Positions 23,404 through 33,032 are shown, counted from the stretch's first letter. The stretch is DNA of 38,899 bases from Desulfonauticus submarinus (GCF_900104045.1 NZ_FNIN01000016.1:1-38899); one strand, 5' to 3'. Program-made: numbers and translations. The notes: generated from the letters alone by a model not told the origin.

Positions 23404-24305
23404 TTTAAGCAAACTCCTATATTTTCTACAATATAATCTTGTAACTTCATAGCTAGCGGGAAATATGTCCGTTTCTGATGCCAAACAAGATAAAAATTTC
23501 TCCTAAAAGACAAGTCTTCAATTTTAGCCTCTAATAAAATGCCTCGTTGGAGATAGTCTCTCACCACTAACCGAGAAGTAAATCCCAACCCCACTCCACT
23601 TAACACATAGCGTAAAAGAGCCTCTGTTGTCTTTACTTCCACAAGCACGTTCAAATCTAAAAGAGAAATGGATTTTTTATTTAAAGCTTCTTCCAGAGCC
23701 TTTCTTGTTCCAGATCCCTTTTCTCTCATAACCCAAGGGAATCTAACAAGTTCATCTATACTCATGAGAACTGATTTATTTTTAAAAAAATCTTTATGCC
23801 CTACAATTATTAAATCATCCTCTATCAAGGGTTTAACATTCAAAAACCCATCTTCATAAAGCGCCCCTGTTAATCCAAAATCTACCTTCCCATTTACCAC
23901 CTTACTCCAAATATTAAAGGAATCTCCCATTTCTAACTTTACTTGGACTTTTCTATACTGTTTTAAAAAAACCCCTAACAAAGGAGGCAATAAATATGTA
24001 GCAGGAATTGTACTAGCTCCTATAACTACCTGCCCCTCCACCTCATCTTTAATATAATTTATCTCTTGTTTAGTTTTTTTAACTAATTCAAAGATCTCTT
24101 TAACTCTTTTAAAGAGTAACCTTCCTGCAGGAGTAGGTAAAGCAGTTCTGCCGCTTCTATCAAACAAATTTACTCCTAGCTCCTTTTCCAAATAAGAAAT
24201 ATGCGTACTTACTGTGGGCTGAGACAAAAACATCTCCTCACCAGCTTTGGAAAAGGAACCAGTTTTATATACATAATAAAAAACTTCTAGCTTTCTTAAA
24301 TCCAT
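23400..24305 (-). CDS. LysR-family regulator, selenium-metabolism type
   Basis: A 301-residue LysR-type regulator. The N-terminal winged helix-turn-helix (about 1-60) contains Ser-Lys-Ala-Gly-Glu-Glu-Met-Phe-Leu-Ser-Gln-Pro-Thr-Val-Ser, followed by a linker helix and a periplasmic-binding-like effector domain (about 90-295). Its stop codon overlaps the selD start (ATGA), and LysR regulators adjacent to selenium genes are a known subgroup, so a role in controlling selenium metabolism is likely. An inverted repeat overlapping its own -10 element suggests autoregulation. The inducing ligand is unknown. Confidence 0.9.
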   Translation of the reverse strand: MDLRKLEVFYYVYKTGSFSKAGEEMFLSQPTVSTHISYLEKELGVNLFDRSGRTALPTPAGRLLFKRVKEIFELVKKTKQEINYIKDEVEGQVVIGASTIPATYLLPPLLGVFLKQYRKVQVKLEMGDSFNIWSKVVNGKVDFGLTGALYEDGFLNVKPLIEDDLIIVGHKDFFKNKSVLMSIDELVRFPWVMREKGSGTRKALEEALNKKSISLLDLNVLVEVKTTEALLRYVLSGVGLGFTSRLVVRDYLQRGILLEAKIEDLSFRRNFYLVWHQKRTYFPLAMKLQDYIVENIGVCLK

Positions 24306-24330
24306 AGCCTATCCTTAAAATTAATTTTAA

Positions 24331-24360
24331 CTATCATATTGATAGATTTTTTATATACAA
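24331..24360 (-). promoter_or_regulatory. Candidate LysR-selD operon promoter with overlapping operator
   Basis: On the minus strand, TTGTAT (24355-24360), a 16-bp spacer and TATGAT (24333-24338, 5 of 6) form a possible promoter about 28 bp upstream of the LysR ATG. The inverted repeat CTATCATATTGATAG (24331-24345) covers the -10 and has the T-N11-A spacing of LysR boxes, which fits autorepression. Confidence 0.45.
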
Positions 24361-24368
24361 AAATATAA

Positions 24369-24399
24369 AAAAAAGGAAGGTTTTTCACCTTCCTTTTTT
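24369..24399 (-). terminator. Rho-independent terminator of the ribosomal/alpha operon
   Basis: A 13-bp stem (GGAAGGT with ACCTTCC plus six A-T pairs) with a 5-nt loop; on the minus strand it runs into eight Ts. It lies 15 bp after the rplQ stop and ends the long ribosomal protein cluster, separating it from the LysR-selD operon. Confidence 0.9.
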
Positions 24400-24413
24400 A
24401 TTTCTTTTTTTAA

Positions 24414-24854
24414 TTAATCCTCTGTCTTTTCAATGTCTTCTTTTGGTTCCGAAGACTCAGAAGCTCCTGTTTTCTCTACGCCCTCTTCAATATTTTTGGC
24501 TCTACTAAACTCTACAATAGCAAGCCTTGCACAATCCCCTTTTCTAGGCAAAGCAAGTTTTACAACTCTTGTGTATCCACCTTGAACACCTTGGAAACGT
24601 GGTCCTATTTCCTCAAACAATCTTTTTACTAATTTATGATTTTCTAAAATTTTAAAAGCTTGTCTTCTTGCATGTAAATCATTTCTAAGTGCCAATTTTA
24701 CAAGTTTATCTGCAACTCTTCTCAATTCTTTGGCCTTAGGTAAGGTTGTTTTTATCCTCTCATGGATTACTAAAGATTGAGCCATATTTTTAAACATGGC
24801 TTTTCTATGTTCCCACGTTCTATTGAGTTTACGACCTTTTTTTCTATGCCTCAT
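24414..24854 (-). CDS. rplQ: Ribosomal protein bL17
   Basis: A 146-residue large-subunit protein at the exit-tunnel side. It starts [10 protein letters not shown] and contains Arg-Arg-Gln-Ala and Gly-Gly-Tyr-Thr-Arg. The core ends at about residue 118; the last roughly 27 residues form an acidic, Ser/Glu-rich tail beyond the usual family length. It overlaps the end of rpoA by 11 bp and is the last gene of the cluster. Confidence 0.96.
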   Translation of the reverse strand: MRHRKKGRKLNRTWEHRKAMFKNMAQSLVIHERIKTTLPKAKELRRVADKLVKLALRNDLHARRQAFKILENHKLVKRLFEEIGPRFQGVQGGYTRVVKLALPRKGDCARLAIVEFSRAKNIEEGVEKTGASESSEPKEDIEKTED

Positions 24855-25884
24855 TGTCTTCCTTCCTCTTTAACCATTCTTTATATTTCTCTTCAAAATT
24901 ATCAATCTTCATACCAAACTCAAGACCTAAAGAGTTTAAAACTCTCCAAATATCATCTAAGGACTTACGCCCAAAGTTTTTAATTTTAAGAAGCTCATTT
25001 TCAGTTTTCTGAACTAATTCCCCAACCAAAGTAATACCAACACTCTTTAAACAATTACTTGCTCGTGGAGGTAATTCCAAATCATCTATATGCTTAAATA
25101 AATGCTCATTTAACTCTTCTTTTTCTTCCTCTGCCTCAGGCACTCCAACATCATCTACTTCATCAAAATTAATAAAAATAGTTAACTGATCTTTTAAAAT
25201 CTTAGCACTATAGGCTACTGCATCTTCAGGAGTTACAGAACCATCTGTCCAAACTTCTAAAATCAATTTATCATAATTAGTCATTTGTCCAACACGAGCT
25301 TGTTCTACATTAAAAGCCACTTTCTTTACTGGTGAAAAAGATGCATCTAATTTAATTACTCCTATCTCATTATCAAGACCTTCATGTAACTCAGCAGGAA
25401 CATACCCCTTTCCCATTCTCACCTCTAAATCCACTACAAAGTCAATATCATCTGTTAAAGTGGCTATATGAAGTTCTGGATTTAAGACTTTAACATGAGG
25501 ACTCTCTTTAATATCTCTCGCAGTTACTTCTCCTTTTTCATTAGCAATCAACTGGAGATGTTGAGGTTCCTCTGTAGTCATTTCAAAACGAACCTGTTTC
25601 AAATTCAAGATAATATCCGTTACATCTTCTAACACACCTGGAATAGTAGTAAACTCGTGCTGAACTCCTCTAATTTTTGCTGCCACAATGGCAGCACCTT
25701 GCAAAGAAGAAAGCAACACTCTCCTTAAAGCATTGCCCAAGGTAGTTCCATACCCTCTCTCCAAGGGCTCACACACAAACTTACCATAAGTGTCTGTAGA
25801 TTTCTCATCTCGGACAAGCTGCCGTGGTTTAACTAATTCTGTCCAATTTCTTGTATTTATAAGCTTGTCACCACTTCTTATCAT
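24844..25884 (-). CDS. rpoA: RNA polymerase alpha subunit
   Basis: A 346-residue protein. The N-terminal dimerisation domain (about 1-235) has [12 protein letters not shown]. A flexible acidic linker leads to the C-terminal DNA- and activator-binding domain (about 265-335), with Arg-Ala-Ser-Asn-Cys-Leu-Lys and Asn-Phe-Gly-Arg-Lys-Ser-Leu. It assembles the polymerase core and contacts upstream promoter elements. It lies between rpsD and rplQ, the standard alpha-operon order. Confidence 0.97.
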   Translation of the reverse strand: MIRSGDKLINTRNWTELVKPRQLVRDEKSTDTYGKFVCEPLERGYGTTLGNALRRVLLSSLQGAAIVAAKIRGVQHEFTTIPGVLEDVTDIILNLKQVRFEMTTEEPQHLQLIANEKGEVTARDIKESPHVKVLNPELHIATLTDDIDFVVDLEVRMGKGYVPAELHEGLDNEIGVIKLDASFSPVKKVAFNVEQARVGQMTNYDKLILEVWTDGSVTPEDAVAYSAKILKDQLTIFINFDEVDDVGVPEAEEEKEELNEHLFKHIDDLELPPRASNCLKSVGITLVGELVQKTENELLKIKNFGRKSLDDIWRVLNSLGLEFGMKIDNFEEKYKEWLKRKEDNEA

Positions 25885-25901
25885 TTTAAATCACCTACTT
25901 T

Positions 25902-26528
25902 TTACTTAGAGTACAACTCAACAATGAGTTGTTCGTTAATTGGGAAGGTTATATCTTCTCTTGTTGGCATTGCTTTTACAACACCCTTTAAACTATTCTC
26001 ATCCACCTCTAACCAGCCAGGGATACCCTTTCTGGCCAAAGTTTCTAAAGCATTCTTAAAAATAAGCTTTTCTTTGCTTTTTGCCTTTACTTCTACCACA
26101 TCATTTTCTCTTACTAAAAAAGAAGGGATATCTACTTTTTTGCCATTCACCAAAAAATGACCATGACGAATAAGTTGTCTGGCCTGGGTCCTAGACTCAG
26201 CAAAACCTAATCGATAAACTACATTATCTAATCTTCTTTCCAACAAAATTAAAAGATTGGCACCAGTTGCGCCTTTCTGCCTAGCAGCTTCTTTAAAATA
26301 ATTTTTAAACTGTCGCTCTAAAACCCCATAAAGGCGTTTAACCTTTTGTTTTTCTCTTAACTGAATAGCATAGTCAGTAAGTTTCTTACGCATTCTTCCA
26401 TGCATTCCAGGGGCAAAAGGCCGCCTTTCAAATGCACACTTATCAGTAAAACAACGATCTCCCTTTAAAAACAACTTTGTGCCCTCTCTTCGACACAAAC
26501 GGCATCTTGCTTCTCTATATCTAGCCAA
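25902..26528 (-). CDS. rpsD: Ribosomal protein uS4, zinc-binding form
   Basis: A 208-residue primary 16S-binding protein that also represses its own operon in many bacteria. Cys9, Cys12, Cys26 and Cys31 form the N-terminal zinc motif of the C+ form. The S4 RNA-binding domain is clear at about 97-160 ([10 protein letters not shown]; Arg-Gln-Leu-Ile-Arg-His-Gly-His). Confidence 0.97.
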   Translation of the reverse strand: MARYREARCRLCRREGTKLFLKGDRCFTDKCAFERRPFAPGMHGRMRKKLTDYAIQLREKQKVKRLYGVLERQFKNYFKEAARQKGATGANLLILLERRLDNVVYRLGFAESRTQARQLIRHGHFLVNGKKVDIPSFLVRENDVVEVKAKSKEKLIFKNALETLARKGIPGWLEVDENSLKGVVKAMPTREDITFPINEQLIVELYSK

Positions 26529-26540
26529 TTTTTATCCTCC

Positions 26541-26933
26541 TTAAACTCTGCGCCTTTTAGGCGGTCTGCAACCATTATGAGGAATAGGAGTAATATCTCT
26601 AATAAATCTTACTTTAAATCCCGCAGCCCCAATTGCTCTCATTGCAGACTCTCTTCCCGCTCCTGGGCCCTTTACTAAAATACCTACAGTCCTCATCCCA
26701 TGATCTTGAGCGGCTTTTGCAGCCATCTCTGCTGCTTTCTGAGCCGCAAAGGGAGTGCTTTTTCTAGACCCTTTAAATCCTGCAGTACCTGAACTAGCCC
26801 AAGAAATTACATTACCTTTTAAATCAGTAAAGGTAATAATTGTATTGTTAAAGGAAGAAGTAATATAAACTAATCCTGTAGGGATATTCTTTTTTTCCTT
26901 TTTTTTCCCGCTTCTTCTACGCTGCTTTGCCAT
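26541..26933 (-). CDS. rpsK: Ribosomal protein uS11
   Basis: A 130-residue platform protein of the small subunit near the mRNA exit site. Landmarks are Thr-Ser-Ser-Phe-Asn-Asn-Thr-Ile, [10 protein letters not shown], and the C-terminal [13 protein letters not shown]. The N-terminus is lysine-rich. It is the second gene of the alpha-operon block, 16 bp after rpsM. Confidence 0.97.
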   Translation of the reverse strand: MAKQRRRSGKKKEKKNIPTGLVYITSSFNNTIITFTDLKGNVISWASSGTAGFKGSRKSTPFAAQKAAEMAAKAAQDHGMRTVGILVKGPGAGRESAMRAIGAAGFKVRFIRDITPIPHNGCRPPKRRRV

Positions 26934-26949
26934 CTAACCTACTCCCATT

Positions 26950-27321
26950 CTACTTTTTCTTTTTCTTCATCACAGATCTACGAGGGCCTTTTCTCGTACG
27001 AGCATTTGTATGTGTCCTTTGACCTCGTACAGGAAGCCCCCTTCTATGCCTTAACCCCCGATAACAACCTATCTCCATAAGCCTCTTAATATTTGCCGTT
27101 ATCTCACGTCTTAAATCACCTTCTACCTTATAATTATTTTCAATCTCATTTCTAATGGCATTAACTTCCTCAGGAGTTAAGTCATCTGTCTTCTTAGTCC
27201 ATTCAATACCTGTAGCTTCTAAAATTTTTAAAGCAGAGGTGTGACCAATACCATAAATGTAAGTTAAAGCTATATCCAGCCTCTTATTTTTAGGTAATTC
27301 TACTCCAGCTATTCTAGCCAC
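26950..27321 (-). CDS. rpsM: Ribosomal protein uS13
   Basis: A 123-residue head protein that forms inter-subunit bridges and touches the P-site tRNA through its basic tail. It shows [10 protein letters not shown], Thr-Tyr-Ile-Tyr-Gly-Ile-Gly, and the C-terminal Gly-Leu-Pro-Val-Arg-Gly-Gln-Arg-Thr with Asn-Ala-Arg-Thr-Arg-Lys-Gly. It directly follows rpmJ. Confidence 0.97.
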   Translation of the reverse strand: MARIAGVELPKNKRLDIALTYIYGIGHTSALKILEATGIEWTKKTDDLTPEEVNAIRNEIENNYKVEGDLRREITANIKRLMEIGCYRGLRHRRGLPVRGQRTHTNARTRKGPRRSVMKKKKK

Positions 27322-27330
27322 TTTTGCCCC

Positions 27331-27444
27331 CTAACCTTGTCTCTGTTTGTGCCTAGGATTCTCACAAATAACTCGTAAAATCCCCTTACGGCGAATTATC
27401 TTACACTTAGAACAAATTTTTTTAACAGAAGGTCTAACTTTCAT
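27331..27444 (-). CDS. rpmJ: Ribosomal protein bL36
   Basis: A 37-residue gene, too short for usual ORF lists. It runs from ATG (27442-27444) to TAG (27331-27333). The product begins Met-Lys-Val-Arg-Pro-Ser-Val-Lys and has the zinc ribbon Cys11, Cys14, Cys27, His32 of the C+ form of L36. It sits between map and rpsM; infA, which often lies here, is absent. Confidence 0.95.
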   Translation of the reverse strand: MKVRPSVKKICSKCKIIRRKGILRVICENPRHKQRQG

Positions 27445-27454
27445 AAATCCCCCA

Positions 27455-28219
27455 CTAAACTTCACTTAAAATCATTGGTTCCTCAGAAGTTATGGCTATA
27501 GTGTGCTCAAAATGAGCAGCCAAACTCCTGTCCTTAGTTACTGCTGTCCACTTATCAGCCAAAATCTCTACCTCATCAGTACCTATTGCCACCATTGGCT
27601 CAATAGCCAAAGTCATCCCTGCCTTCAAAGTAATTTTTGAGGCATTAAAAGGAACAAAATTAGGTACTTCTGGCTTCTCATGAAGGCGAGTGCCAATTCC
27701 GTGCCCTACAAACCTCTTGATTACGTGAAAGCCCTTGCCCTCCACGTAATCCTGAATTGCCGCGGATATATCATATAAATTATTTCCAGCCCTAGCTTGA
27801 TCAATACCTAAATAAAGAGCATTTTTTGTAACATCCATCAAACGAGCAGCTTGCTCACTAATCTCTCCAACAGCAAAAGTTCTTGCTGCATCTCCAAAAA
27901 AACCCTTATACACGACTCCCATATCTACACTTAAGATATCACCTTCTTCTAATGGCCGAGTATTAGGAAAACCGTGAACTATCTGCTCATTTACAGAACA
28001 ACACAAAATAAAAGGATAACCATGATAGCCCTTAAACGCAGGCCTAACTTTAAACTTCTTACAAAGGGTCTCTGCTTTACGCTCTAAATCTAAAGTTGTC
28101 AATCCTGGCCTAATAGCTTCTCTTATCTCTTCTAAAATAATGGCTACTATCCGATTGGCCTCCCTCATTAGACCAATCTCTTCTCTATTTTTAAGGAAAA
28201 TACCTTTATACTTTTTCAA
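27455..28219 (-). CDS. map: Methionine aminopeptidase, type I
   Basis: A 254-residue enzyme that removes the initiator methionine from nascent proteins. It has the pita-bread fold signatures: Asn-Glu-Gln-Ile-Val-His-Gly, the metal ligands in Ser-Val-Asp-Met-Gly and Gly-Asp-Ala-Ala-Arg-Thr, Gly-His-Gly-Ile-Gly-Thr, Ala-Ile-Glu-Pro-Met and the final Glu-His-Thr-Ile. There is no N-terminal zinc-finger extension. It follows secY with no gap (the secY stop codon is adjacent to this start) and no adk gene in between. Confidence 0.97.
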   Translation of the reverse strand: MKKYKGIFLKNREEIGLMREANRIVAIILEEIREAIRPGLTTLDLERKAETLCKKFKVRPAFKGYHGYPFILCCSVNEQIVHGFPNTRPLEEGDILSVDMGVVYKGFFGDAARTFAVGEISEQAARLMDVTKNALYLGIDQARAGNNLYDISAAIQDYVEGKGFHVIKRFVGHGIGTRLHEKPEVPNFVPFNASKITLKAGMTLAIEPMVAIGTDEVEILADKWTAVTKDRSLAAHFEHTIAITSEEPMILSEV

Positions 28220-29536
28220 TTAAAACCTACGTCCTTTCAATTTAGCTTTGCCCATCAAACCTTCATATTGTCCACTTATCAAATAGGACTGCACTTGAGA
28301 CATTGTATCCATAGCAACTCCAACTACAATCAATAACGCAGTGCCACCATAGTAGAAAGGAACGTTAAATTGTTTGATTAAAATCATGGGTAAGATACAA
28401 ACTATTGAAATATAGATAGCACCCCAAAAAGTAAGTCTAGAAAGCACCCTGTCTATATATTCTTTTGTCTTCTCTCCTGGTCTTATCCCAGGAATAAATC
28501 CCCCATGATTTTTTAAATTATCTGCTATGTCTTTAGGATCAAAAATAATAGCAGTATAAAAATAACAGAAAAACACAATCATCCCGATATAAAGTATACT
28601 ATACCAAATTGTTCCAGGTAGAAAATAACTGGCTACTTGTTTAACCCAATCTACATTGGAAAAATTAGAAATAGTTGCAGGAAACATTAAAATAGAAGAA
28701 GCAAAAATAGGTGGAATAACACCTGCTGTATTCAACCTCAAAGGAAGAAAACTACTTTGTCCACCATAAAGCTTTCGCCCTACCATTCTCTTAGCATATT
28801 GAATAGGTATTTTTCTAACTGCTCTTTCCACATAAACAATACCAACTAGAACCCCCACCATAATCAATAAAACTAACAACAATGTAAACAATGAAGTTTC
28901 ACCTGTGCTAATTAATCTAAAAGAATTAATAAGAGCACCAGGCAATCTAGCTATAATACCTGCAAATATTATAAGAGAAATACCATTTCCAATGCCAAAC
29001 TCGGTCATCTGCTCACCAAGCCACATTAAAAAAACAGTACCTGAAGTTAAAGTGATCATAGTGGTAAGACGAAATGCCCAACCACCCTGATATACAATTG
29101 GAGTGCCTGTAGGACTTGTCATACTTTCTAAGCCTATTGCAATTCCAATACCCTGGACTAAAGTAATTGCTACCGTTAAATACCTTGTATATTGGGTAAT
29201 TTTTTTTCTTCCTGCAGCTCCTTCCTCTTTACTGAGTCGTTCTAGTTCTGGAATAACCGCTGTTAAAAGTTGAATAATAATAGATGCAGAAATATACGGC
29301 ATAATACCCAAAGCAAAGATAGAAAGCCTATTTAGACCTCCACCAGAAAACATATCAAACAGGCCGAGTAAAGTATTCTGAGCCTGACCAAAAAAAGCAG
29401 CCAAGGCACTCCCGTCTACACCTGGTACAGGAATATGTATTCCCACTCTATATACAGCGAGCAATAAAAACGTAATTAAAATTCTTTTTTTTAGCTCGCC
29501 AAGGCCAGACATATTTTGAGGCACACTTTGAACCAT
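28220..29536 (-). CDS. secY: Protein translocase channel subunit SecY
   Basis: A 438-residue integral membrane protein with ten hydrophobic segments, the central channel of the Sec translocon. It shows the plug and helix-2 region (Gly-Gly-Gly-Leu-Asn-Arg-Leu-Ser-Ile-Phe-Ala-Leu-Gly-Ile-Met-Pro-Tyr-Ile), Gly-Asn-Gly-Ile-Ser-Leu, and the cytoplasmic loop with Pro-Gly-Ile-Arg-Pro-Gly-Glu. It lies 1 bp after rplO in the spc block. Confidence 0.97.
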   Translation of the reverse strand: MVQSVPQNMSGLGELKKRILITFLLLAVYRVGIHIPVPGVDGSALAAFFGQAQNTLLGLFDMFSGGGLNRLSIFALGIMPYISASIIIQLLTAVIPELERLSKEEGAAGRKKITQYTRYLTVAITLVQGIGIAIGLESMTSPTGTPIVYQGGWAFRLTTMITLTSGTVFLMWLGEQMTEFGIGNGISLIIFAGIIARLPGALINSFRLISTGETSLFTLLLVLLIMVGVLVGIVYVERAVRKIPIQYAKRMVGRKLYGGQSSFLPLRLNTAGVIPPIFASSILMFPATISNFSNVDWVKQVASYFLPGTIWYSILYIGMIVFFCYFYTAIIFDPKDIADNLKNHGGFIPGIRPGEKTKEYIDRVLSRLTFWGAIYISIVCILPMILIKQFNVPFYYGGTALLIVVGVAMDTMSQVQSYLISGQYEGLMGKAKLKGRRF

Positions 29537-29537
29537 A

Positions 29538-29984
29538 CTAACCTTCCAGTTGGGTTATACTACCGCCCGCCTTTTCTATCTTTTCTTTGGCGCTTTTACT
29601 AAACTTATGAGCAGTAATTTTTATTGCTTTTCTTACTTCACCTTCTCCTAAAATTTTAACCGGCAAAGTCTTTTTTACCAATCCACTGGCATAAATGTCC
29701 TCTATACTAATTTCCTCTTTATCTTCAAACTTCTGAAGCAAAGACCCAAGATTTACAATAGCATATTCTACTCTAAAAGGATTTTTAAATCCTCTTTTAG
29801 GCAGCCTCCTCTGTAAAGGCATCTGTCCACCTTCAAACCAACGAGCAACTTTTCCGCCACTTCTAGACTTTTGTCCTTTATGGCCTCTACAAGAGGTTCC
29901 ACCATGGCCACTACCATCTCCTCGGCCCACTCTTTTTCTGCCCTTTCTTTCGTGCTCAAATGGATACAATTCATGTAGTTTCAT
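29538..29984 (-). CDS. rplO: Ribosomal protein uL15
   Basis: A 148-residue large-subunit protein with the flexible glycine/arginine-rich N-terminal extension: Arg-Lys-Arg-Val-Gly-Arg-Gly, Gly-His-Gly-Gly-Thr, Gly-Gln-Lys-Ser-Arg-Ser-Gly. The globular C-terminal domain has Val-Lys-Ile-Leu-Gly-Glu-Gly-Glu and Ala-His-Lys-Phe-Ser. The start lies 1 bp after the rpmD stop codon. Confidence 0.96.
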   Translation of the reverse strand: MKLHELYPFEHERKGRKRVGRGDGSGHGGTSCRGHKGQKSRSGGKVARWFEGGQMPLQRRLPKRGFKNPFRVEYAIVNLGSLLQKFEDKEEISIEDIYASGLVKKTLPVKILGEGEVRKAIKITAHKFSKSAKEKIEKAGGSITQLEG

Positions 29985-29985
29985 T

Positions 29986-30156
29986 TTACTTCACCACCTC
30001 TACAAAAGTTTGCACTTTTTTAATCATCCCAAGGACAGCATCATTTTCTGGAAGCTCTTTTATTTGATTAATTTTTCTAAGCCCTAAGGCCTTAATTGTT
30101 CTTCTCTGTTTAGGCTTTAGTCCTATAAGACTTCTTTTTAACTTTACCTTAATCAT
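29986..30156 (-). CDS. rpmD: Ribosomal protein uL30
   Basis: A 56-residue gene, from ATG (30154-30156) to TAA (29986-29988). The product has the L30 pattern: [10 protein letters not shown], then [13 protein letters not shown]. Position between rpsE and rplO matches the spc operon order. Confidence 0.95.
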   Translation of the reverse strand: MIKVKLKRSLIGLKPKQRRTIKALGLRKINQIKELPENDAVLGMIKKVQTFVEVVK

Positions 30157-30164
30157 ATGCGCTC

Positions 30165-30653
30165 CTATTTAACAAGCCTTACCTTTTTACCTCTCATTAA
30201 ACTTACTTCCTCAGGTGTCACCAATTCGCTTAATCCCTGAATTGTAGCCTTAAGTACATTGTGGGGATTATTGCTTCCAAGGGATTTAGTCAAAACATCT
30301 TTTACTCCCAAAACTTCTAAAACTGCACGAACAGTACCACCCGCAATAATACCTGTACCAGGACTAGCAGGCTTTAACAAAACCCTACTTGAACAATATT
30401 CTCCTATCACTTTAAAGGGAATAGTGGTACCATGCAGAGGAATCTCAACCATATTCCTTCTTGCCTTTTCCGTGGCTTTTCTTATGGCATCTGGTACTTG
30501 ATTAGCCTTACCAAGGCCATATCCAATCTTCCCTTTACCATTGCCAACCACAACTAGGGCACTAAAGCTAAATCTTCGACCACCTTTAACAACTTTAGCA
30601 ACTCGATTGAGGTAAACTATCTTTTCTATAAGCTCCAATTCTTTCTTTTCCAT
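30165..30653 (-). CDS. rpsE: Ribosomal protein uS5
   Basis: A 162-residue small-subunit protein important for decoding accuracy. The double-stranded-RNA-binding-like domain contains [10 protein letters not shown], and [11 protein letters not shown] follows. The C-terminal part has [11 protein letters not shown] and Gly-Ser-Asn-Asn-Pro-His-Asn. A GAGGGTG ribosome site precedes the ATG. Confidence 0.97.
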   Translation of the reverse strand: MEKKELELIEKIVYLNRVAKVVKGGRRFSFSALVVVGNGKGKIGYGLGKANQVPDAIRKATEKARRNMVEIPLHGTTIPFKVIGEYCSSRVLLKPASPGTGIIAGGTVRAVLEVLGVKDVLTKSLGSNNPHNVLKATIQGLSELVTPEEVSLMRGKKVRLVK

Positions 30654-30664
30654 TGATCACCCTC

Positions 30665-31012
30665 TTAAAATTTTAGTCCACCTTCCCTGGCACCATCCGC
30701 CAAAGCCTTTACTCTACCATGATATAAATAACCATTGCGGTCAAAAACAACTTTCTCAATCTTAGCCTTTTTAGCCAACTCAGCTATTTTTAACCCCACC
30801 TCTTTGGCAACTTCCTTACTGACATTTTTTTTGCCCATTGCCAAAGAGCTATAAGCCACAAGAGTATGCCCTTTGGTATCATCTACTACCTGAGCATAAA
30901 TATAACGATTTGAACGAAATACCACTAACCGTGGCCTTTCTGGCGTACCATAAATCTTTTTACGAATTCTAATCTTTCTTTTTAACCTGGCTTCTCGTCT
31001 AGTTCTTTTCAT
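30665..31012 (-). CDS. rplR: Ribosomal protein uL18
   Basis: A 115-residue 5S rRNA-binding protein. The open frame reaches GTG at 31024, overlapping the rplF stop, but L18 proteins begin with a basic Met-Lys-x-Thr-type sequence, and ATG at 31012 has GGGTG at a suitable distance, so I start there. Landmarks are [16 protein letters not shown] and [12 protein letters not shown]. Confidence 0.94.
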   Translation of the reverse strand: MKRTRREARLKRKIRIRKKIYGTPERPRLVVFRSNRYIYAQVVDDTKGHTLVAYSSLAMGKKNVSKEVAKEVGLKIAELAKKAKIEKVVFDRNGYLYHGRVKALADGAREGGLKF

Positions 31013-31023
31013 TGCTTCACCCA

Positions 31024-31560
31024 CTACTTCTTACCAGTTTTCCCAGCTTTACGTCTTATTTGCTCATCTAAATACTTAATACCCTTTCCTTTATATGGCT
31101 CTGGTGGACGCACTCGTCTAATACGAGCTGCATATTCACCTACTCTCTCTTTACTAATACCTAAAATAGTCAATTTATTACCTTCCACCTGAGCACTCAA
31201 ATCTTTTGGTAATTCCATTTGTACGGGATGAGAATAACCTACATTCAGCTCAACTTTATTACCTTTCACAGCTACTTTATATCCCACCCCAATTACCTCT
31301 AATGTCTTTTTAAACCCTTCACTTACACCTACTACAGCATTATAAAGCAAAGTCCTTCTAAGCCCATGTTGTTCTCTTGCTACCCGTGTATCATCCACAC
31401 GCTCTACAAAAATCTTACCTTCTTCCTCTCGATATGTAATCTTAGGATGGGTAGAAAGAGCAAGCTCACCTTTTGGGCCCTTTACCTTAATTACACTTTT
31501 TTCAAATTTAACCTCTACACCCTTGGGTAGAGTAATTGGTTTCTTTCCAATTCTTGACAT
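31024..31560 (-). CDS. rplF: Ribosomal protein uL6
   Basis: A 178-residue protein of the factor-binding region of the large subunit. It has two repeated L6 domains; the start is Met-Ser-Arg-Ile-Gly-Lys-Lys-Pro-Ile. The C-terminal signature [11 protein letters not shown] is present. It follows rpsH by 9 bp. Confidence 0.97.
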   Translation of the reverse strand: MSRIGKKPITLPKGVEVKFEKSVIKVKGPKGELALSTHPKITYREEEGKIFVERVDDTRVAREQHGLRRTLLYNAVVGVSEGFKKTLEVIGVGYKVAVKGNKVELNVGYSHPVQMELPKDLSAQVEGNKLTILGISKERVGEYAARIRRVRPPEPYKGKGIKYLDEQIRRKAGKTGKK

Positions 31561-31569
31561 GACAAACTC

Positions 31570-31953
31570 CTACCAAACCTCACAAATTAATTCGCCACCA
31601 ATATTTTCCTTTCTGGCCTGCCTTCCTTCCAAAATTCCCTTAGGAGTAGATAAAATAGCGATTCCTAAGCCATTTCTTACAATAGGAATCTCCTTCGCCT
31701 TTACATATACTCGCCGACTTGGCTTACTAATCTTTTTCAACCCCTTAATGACCGGCTTCCCTTGATAATATTTAAGATAGACCTTTAATTCTTTATCTTC
31801 TTCAATATAATCTTTAATAAAACCTTCTTCTTTTAAAATCCTTAAAATTTCAGCCTTCATTTTACTGGCAGGAATAGAAACCTCTTTGTGCCTGGCCAAA
31901 TGGGCATTTCTAATTCGAGTTAGTAAATCGGCAATGGGATCAGTTAATTGCAT
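31570..31953 (-). CDS. rpsH: Ribosomal protein uS8
   Basis: A 127-residue 16S-binding protein, in E. coli the translational repressor of the spc operon. The open frame extends to 31971, but S8 proteins begin just before [14 protein letters not shown], and AAGGAG lies seven bases before ATG 31951-31953, so that start is used. The C-terminal Ile-Leu-Ser-Thr-Pro-Lys-Gly and Gly-Gly-Glu-Leu-Ile-Cys-Glu-Val-Trp are typical. Confidence 0.96.
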   Translation of the reverse strand: MQLTDPIADLLTRIRNAHLARHKEVSIPASKMKAEILRILKEEGFIKDYIEEDKELKVYLKYYQGKPVIKGLKKISKPSRRVYVKAKEIPIVRNGLGIAILSTPKGILEGRQARKENIGGELICEVW

Positions 31954-31964
31954 TTTTAAACTCC

Positions 31965-32150
31965 TTACCAACTAGATTTTCGCACACCTGGCAATTCACC
32001 CGCCAATGCCATATTTCTAAAACAGATACGACAAATACCAAACCTTCTCAAAAAGGCCCTCGGCCGACCACAGAGAGGACACCGATTATACTTACGAGTA
32101 GAAAACTTGGGTTTTCTCTTGGCCTTTACAATCAAAGCTTTTCGCGCCAC
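31965..32150 (-). CDS. rpsN: Ribosomal protein uS14, zinc-binding type
   Basis: A 61-residue protein of the small-subunit head. It is the short zinc form, with Cys24-Pro-Leu-Cys27 and Cys40-Arg-Ile-Cys43, rather than the longer zinc-free form. It ends Leu-Pro-Gly-Val-Arg-Lys-Ser-Ser-Trp. It lies between rplE and rpsH. Confidence 0.97.
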   Translation of the reverse strand: MARKALIVKAKRKPKFSTRKYNRCPLCGRPRAFLRRFGICRICFRNMALAGELPGVRKSSW

Positions 32151-32162
32151 GGAAAATCCTCC

Positions 32163-32702
32163 TTACTTCTTAAAAGGCAAACCCAACATCTTTAACAAGA
32201 CCTTGCCTTCTTTATCCGTCTTTGCACTAGTAACAATAGTAACATTCATTCCCTTTACTCTTTCAACTTTATCCAAATCTACTTCAGGGAATATAGTGTG
32301 TTCCCTGATTCCAAGAGTAAAGTTGCCCCGGCCATCAAATCCTCGATCTGGAATACCTCTAAAGTCCCTCACTCGGGGCAAGGCAACATTGAACAACTTA
32401 TCTAAAAAGGCCCACATTCTTTCCCGGCGCAAAGTTACTCTTACTCCAATTGGCTGCCCTTCTCTTAACTTAAAAGCAGCAATCGATTTTTTTGCACGGG
32501 TAATTACAGCCCTCTGACCTGCAATAAAGGTCAGTTCTTCTACTGCATCCTGGATAAGCTTGTTATTCTGGCTGCCTTCCCCTAATCCCATGTTTAAAGA
32601 AACCTTCAGTACTCTAGGTACTTCCATGGGAGACTTGTAATTAAACTCTTTCATCAAATGAGGAACTATCTTCTCTTTGTATAACTTCTCTAACCTCATC
32701 AT
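32163..32702 (-). CDS. rplE: Ribosomal protein uL5
   Basis: A 179-residue 5S rRNA-binding protein of the central protuberance. It shows Leu-Asn-Met-Gly-Leu-Gly-Glu, Lys-Leu-Arg-Glu-Gly-Gln-Pro-Ile-Gly, Asp-Phe-Arg-Gly-Ile and the C-terminal [10 protein letters not shown]. Two adjacent ATG codons are possible starts; the first overlaps the rplX stop (TAATG). Confidence 0.97.
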   Translation of the reverse strand: MMRLEKLYKEKIVPHLMKEFNYKSPMEVPRVLKVSLNMGLGEGSQNNKLIQDAVEELTFIAGQRAVITRAKKSIAAFKLREGQPIGVRVTLRRERMWAFLDKLFNVALPRVRDFRGIPDRGFDGRGNFTLGIREHTIFPEVDLDKVERVKGMNVTIVTSAKTDKEGKVLLKMLGLPFKK

Positions 32703-33031
32703 TACTGCACCTTACTAATTACTTCATTACATTTTTTACAGAAGCGAACTTTCTTACCATCCTCAGTAAACTTAAAGCCGACACGGGTTGGCTTAGCACA
32801 AGAGTCACACAACAGAGCCACATTGGAAATATCTATAGGAGCCTCTTTTTCCACAATACCTCCTGGCTCATTGCGATAAGGATTAGGTTTAACATGGCGC
32901 TTAACTTTATTCACGCCTTCTACTATCACCTTATTCTTATCTCTTAAAATCTTTAAAACCTTGCCAACCTTATTTTTATCCTTACCGGCTATTACCATTA
33001 CCTTATCATTAACCAATATCTTCTGTGCCAT
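32702..33031 (-). CDS. rplX: Ribosomal protein uL24
   Basis: A 109-residue assembly-initiator protein. The KOW motif lies at the N-terminus ([17 protein letters not shown]). The C-terminal part carries Cys-x2-Cys (Cys-Asp-Ser-Cys) and Cys-x2-Cys (Cys-Lys-Lys-Cys), a zinc-ribbon-like addition seen in some bacterial L24 proteins. Confidence 0.96.
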   Translation of the reverse strand: MAQKILVNDKVMVIAGKDKNKVGKVLKILRDKNKVIVEGVNKVKRHVKPNPYRNEPGGIVEKEAPIDISNVALLCDSCAKPTRVGFKFTEDGKKVRFCKKCNEVISKVQ

Positions 33032-33032
33032 T

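Noticed and set aside
29768-29974. Alternative minus-strand frame within rplO
   Set aside because: It is a shadow of the ribosomal protein L15 gene in another frame.
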